From CAZNRY01 sp964575675 (GTDB taxonomy: Bacteria > Eisenbacteria > RBG-16-71-46 > CAIMUX01 > VGJL01), in assembly GCA_964575675.1 (NCBI GenBank), contig CAZNRY010000159.1, positions 1-9,444 on the forward strand: a stretch of DNA of 9,444 nt, read 5' to 3'. Under the pieces are notes generated by a model. It had not been told where the DNA came from and did no database searches. It worked only from the letters and a program-made list of their open reading frames with translations. A program made the translations under genes and the position numbers. Numbering within the stretch: position 1 is the first letter of the stretch; the number at the start of each line of letters is the position of its first letter. Of this stretch, positions 6,980-9,444 are shown in pieces.

Positions 6980-6996
6980 GGCCGACCCGCCGCGGA

Positions 6997-9225
6997 TCAT
7001 CCCTTTTCGACGAGGGTGAGGTAGGCGCGCAAGATCTTCTTCGTCCCCCACCCGGGGAAGAGAACCTCGATGCGGGCGGCATCTCCCTCGCCATCGATGG
7101 AAACGACCTCGCCAAGGCCATAACGGACGTGCTTGGCGAGGAGCCCCTTCGGCCGGCGCGGCGCGGCCGCTTCCCTCTCGATCGACGGTTCCTCCCGCGA
7201 GCCACCGCCGGAGCGGGCCGTCCCCTGCGCCCCCACCCTCATCCACGAAGGGGAGGCGGGGCCGCGCGGGGGCCGCCCGTGCGCGATGCCGCCCTCCACC
7301 GAGAGGAGTTCGTTCGGTATCTCCGAGAGGAAGCGGCTCAAGTCGCCCAAGCCCGTCCAGTTGATCCGCCGGCGCGACCGGCTCGCGGTCAGGGTAAGGG
7401 TTCGGCAGGCCCTCGTAGCAGCCACATAGAAGAGCCGGCGTTCCTCTTCCATCTCCTGCGGGTCCGTGAGAGCGGAGACGTGCGGGAAGAGCCCCTCTTC
7501 GAGGCCGGTCACGAAGACGGAGCTGAACTCGAGTCCCTTCGCGTTGTGGACCGTCATCAAGGTCACGCGCTCCTCGGCGTCACTGAGGGTGTCGACCTGG
7601 GCGTAGAGGGCGATCTGCTCGAGAAACCCCGTCAGGGTAGAACCCTCCTCGGACCCTTCATAGCTGCGCGCCCCCTCGATCAACTCGACCACGTGGGCGT
7701 AGCGCTCCTCCCATTCCCCCTCTCCTTGCGTCTTGAGCCAATCGCGATAACCGACCCGGCCGACGATCTCCTCCAGCAGGACGTGAGGCGGCTCCCCGAT
7801 CCGCAATGAGAGGCCGCTCAGGAATACAGCCATCTCCGAAAGAGCCGGGAGTCCCCGTCCGGCGATCCCCCATCCCTCGGCCTGCTCGCACGTCGCCAGG
7901 AGGTCCGCACCTCGGGCGCGTCCCTCCGCGATCAAACGGTCGAGCGTCGTCTCCCCCGCTCCGCGCCTCGGGGCAAGAGCGGCGCGGCGGAACGAAACCT
8001 CGTCGAGCGGATTCACGAGGAGCCGCAGATAGGCCAGAAGGTCCTTCACTTCTCGGCGTTGGTAAAACGAAACCCCTCCGACGACGCGGTAGGGGATCTC
8101 GGCGCGGAGCAGGGCGTCCTCGAGGGGCCGCGACTGGGCGTGCGTTCGATAGAGGATGGCGATCCCGCGGCACGGCGTCCCCTGCAGAAGCGCCTCGCGG
8201 ATCCGCCGGCCCACGTAGCGGGCTTCCTCTTCCTCTTCCTCGGCCATGTAGAAGCGAACCGGATCGCCACGGTCGTTATCGGTCCATAGGGTTTTCTCCT
8301 TGCGATCGCGATTGTGCCGTGCGATCGCGTTGGCGACCTCAAGAATGCTCGTCGTCGAGCGGTAGTTCTGCTCCATCCTCAGGATCGTCGTCCCCGGGAA
8401 ATGGCGTTCGAACTCGAGGATGTTCGTGATGTCGGCGCCGCGCCAGCCGTAGATCGATTGATCATCGTCCCCGACGACACAGACATTGCCGTGCCCCTCC
8501 GCGAGCCGGCGCACGAGATAGAACTGAACGCGATTGGTGTCCTGGTACTCGTCCACGAGGACATGGCGGAAGCGCTCCGCGTAATCGTCGCCCACGGCGC
8601 GATCCTCCGCCAGGAGGCGGAGCGCGAGCAGCAGCAGATCGTCGAAGTCAACGCCGTCCTGGGCGCGAAGGCGCTCCTCGTAGAGACGCCAGATCCGGGC
8701 GATCCTCTGGCGTGCAGGACCGGGAGATGCCTCCTCGAACGTCCGGGGGTCCATGAGCTGATTCTTCGCCATGGAGATCGTCGACCGGGCGTCCCGCGGC
8801 CGCAACCCGGTCTCGCCGACCCCCGACTCCTTCAGAACCTCCCGGATCAGGGCCAGCGAGTCGTCCGCATCAAAGACCGTCATCGTCCCCCGAAAGCCCA
8901 GCCGATGCTGATGCCGCCGGAGGATCCTAAGGCAGATCGAGTGAAATGTGCCGATCCACATCGACGACGCGAGGGAGCCCAGGAGACGCCCGACCCGCTC
9001 CCGCATCTCTCCGGCCGCCTTGTTCGTGAATGTGACCGCGAGGATCCTCTCGGGTGGAACTCCTCGAACGGCCACCAGGTGAGCCAACCGCCGGGTCAAG
9101 ACGCGGGTCTTGCCGCTCCCCGCGCCGGCGAGGATCAGCAGTGGGCCGTCGCCGTGGACGACACCCGCGAGCTGAACGTCGTTCAGGTTCTCGAGAATGG
9201 AAGCGCCAGGTTCATCGGAGCGCAA
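6997..9225 (-). CDS. pcrA: ATP-dependent 3'-5' DNA helicase, UvrD/PcrA type (superfamily 1A)
   Basis: A 742-aa SF1A helicase that unwinds DNA 3' to 5' in nucleotide-excision and mismatch repair and clears replication or transcription blocks. All motifs are present (numbered from the TTG start): LNDVQ Q-motif near 14-18, Walker A AGAGSGKT (33-40), TFTNKAA (65-71), GTFHS (92-96), DEYQD (225-229), GDDDQSIYGWRGA (252-264), QNYRS (286-290), TVHNAKGLEF (558-567) and ERRLFYVAATRA (595-606). A low-complexity linker leads to a C-terminal Tudor-like domain (about 694-742, with VRYGLGEVVSIDGEG), the RNA-polymerase-contacting module of PcrA/UvrD. Length is normal. Two starts are possible: GTG at 9231 directly abuts GGAGG, while TTG at 9225 has it at an ideal 6 nt; I prefer the TTG. 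The 2A region carries a six-Glu run (329-334) from a hexanucleotide repeat. It is separated by 126 nt from the operon downstream. PcrA and UvrD cannot be told apart by eye, so the symbol is a family label. Confidence 0.96.
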   Translation of the reverse strand: MRSDEPGASILENLNDVQLAGVVHGDGPLLILAGAGSGKTRVLTRRLAHLVAVRGVPPERILAVTFTNKAAGEMRERVGRLLGSLASSMWIGTFHSICLRILRRHQHRLGFRGTMTVFDADDSLALIREVLKESGVGETGLRPRDARSTISMAKNQLMDPRTFEEASPGPARQRIARIWRLYEERLRAQDGVDFDDLLLLALRLLAEDRAVGDDYAERFRHVLVDEYQDTNRVQFYLVRRLAEGHGNVCVVGDDDQSIYGWRGADITNILEFERHFPGTTILRMEQNYRSTTSILEVANAIARHNRDRKEKTLWTDNDRGDPVRFYMAEEEEEEARYVGRRIREALLQGTPCRGIAILYRTHAQSRPLEDALLRAEIPYRVVGGVSFYQRREVKDLLAYLRLLVNPLDEVSFRRAALAPRRGAGETTLDRLIAEGRARGADLLATCEQAEGWGIAGRGLPALSEMAVFLSGLSLRIGEPPHVLLEEIVGRVGYRDWLKTQGEGEWEERYAHVVELIEGARSYEGSEEGSTLTGFLEQIALYAQVDTLSDAEERVTLMTVHNAKGLEFSSVFVTGLEEGLFPHVSALTDPQEMEEERRLFYVAATRACRTLTLTASRSRRRINWTGLGDLSRFLSEIPNELLSVEGGIAHGRPPRGPASPSWMRVGAQGTARSGGGSREEPSIEREAAAPRRPKGLLAKHVRYGLGEVVSIDGEGDAARIEVLFPGWGTKKILRAYLTLVEKG
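8223..8240 (-). repeat. Hexanucleotide tandem repeat inside the helicase gene
   Basis: Three perfect plus-strand copies of CTTCCT, reading AGGAAG on the coding strand, encode most of a run of six glutamates in the helicase. Gain or loss of a unit would keep the frame. The location is a surface-type acidic stretch just after motif IV. Confidence 0.6.
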
Positions 9226-9231
9226 TCTCAC

Positions 9232-9236
9232 CCTCC
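9232..9236 (-). promoter_or_regulatory. Ribosome binding site of the helicase gene
   Basis: Minus-strand GGAGG is followed directly by GTGAGATTG. It has zero spacing to the GTG at 9231 but 6 nt to the TTG at 9225, which favours the TTG as the start. Confidence 0.6.
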
Positions 9237-9303
9237 GGGCCGCCCGGGCAATGATGCGGTGCGGGTGCCTCTGTTGGGAGCGAATGAAGAAGCCGGCCCT
9301 CTA

Positions 9304-9444
9304 GCCCGCATTTCTCACCAGCCTTCTGCTGCAACGGCGCATCTGGCCGCATCTGCGGCGTCGCGCTTGCTCGGCCTCCTCGACATACTGCAGTGAGTAT
9401 GCCTACGTCGGCCTCGCATCGCGCGACTTGCATCTACGGCCATC
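9304..9444. repeat. Repeat-rich intergenic segment, possibly one arm of a dispersed element cut by the window edge
   Basis: The segment upstream of the helicase has no convincing gene but dense small symmetry. CATACT (9384-9389) and AGTATG (9396-9401) form an inverted repeat around gcagtg. GCCGC (9346-9350) and GCGGC (9355-9359) flank ATCT. TCGGCCTC occurs twice in direct orientation (9371-9378, 9408-9415). GCATCT occurs three times (9339, 9349 and 9430 onward). This density is unlike the rest of the window and suggests a structured intergenic repeat or a degraded mobile element. The call is inference; the copy number elsewhere in the genome is unknown. Positions 9237-9303 between it and the helicase show no clear promoter or other element. 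Confidence 0.35.

Noticed and set aside
6972..6989. A 6-bp hairpin (cgggtc/gacccg) just after the helicase stop as a terminator
   Set aside because: The stem is short, is followed by GC-rich sequence without a U-run, and overlaps the candidate -35 box.
8314..9396. A 360-codon plus-strand open frame opposite the helicase start
   Set aside because: It is antisense to conserved helicase motifs, has low-complexity composition and matches no known family.
9212..9433. A 73-codon minus-strand open frame overlapping the helicase start
   Set aside because: It overlaps the helicase coding start in another frame, has no ribosome site of note and lies in repeat-rich sequence.
1..9444. tRNA, rRNA, CRISPR array, transposase or phage genes
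   Set aside because: I looked for them on both strands and saw no tRNA-like fold, regularly spaced repeats or mobile-element protein motifs.

Overview
The window is a GC-rich stretch of a bacterial chromosome. All five confident start-to-stop genes plus the helicase (six genes in total) lie on the minus strand, so transcription runs from high to low coordinates. In transcription order they are a PcrA/UvrD-type DNA helicase (about 9225-6997), a LarA-family nickel-dependent racemase homologue (6870-5491), purD (5494-4220), purE (4223-3735), a family-39 (ArnT-like) membrane glycosyltransferase (3692-1983) and an AsnB-family glutamine-dependent amidotransferase (1980-124). Nothing here identifies the species. 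High GC, frequent GTG/TTG starts preceded by strong GGAGG sites, and the gene mix fit an uncultured soil, sediment or groundwater bacterium (for example the Eisenbacteria/Gemmatimonadota/delta-proteobacteria range). That placement is inference only.

Layout. Positions 1-123 lie downstream of the asnB-like gene and hold only a GC-rich stem-loop. From 124 to 6870 five genes are packed with almost no spacing. larA and purD share a GTGA overlap, purD and purE share an ATGA overlap, the glycosyltransferase begins about 42 nt after purE, and the asnB-like gene begins 2 nt after the glycosyltransferase. This looks like one translationally coupled operon. A 126-nt gap (6871-6996) separates it from the helicase and contains a plausible sigma70-type promoter (-35 GTGACC, 17-nt spacer, -10 TATCAT) and a leader hairpin, so the operon may have its own promoter. 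Positions 9232-9444 upstream of the helicase contain no convincing gene. The outer part (about 9304-9444) is rich in inverted and direct repeats and looks like part of a dispersed intergenic repeat cut by the window edge.

Function. PurD and PurE act in de novo purine synthesis (GAR synthetase and N5-CAIR mutase); no purK is present. The helicase serves nucleotide-excision repair and replication/transcription conflict resolution. The glycosyltransferase and the AsnB-like enzyme may modify a cell-envelope glycan or lipid. The most interesting point is the LarA-family gene coupled to purine genes: LarA needs a nickel-pincer cofactor whose maker LarB is a distant PurE relative, and the PurE here has a Gln where class I enzymes usually have His. 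No wholly new multi-gene system is evident; most of the window is recognisable housekeeping in an unusual arrangement.
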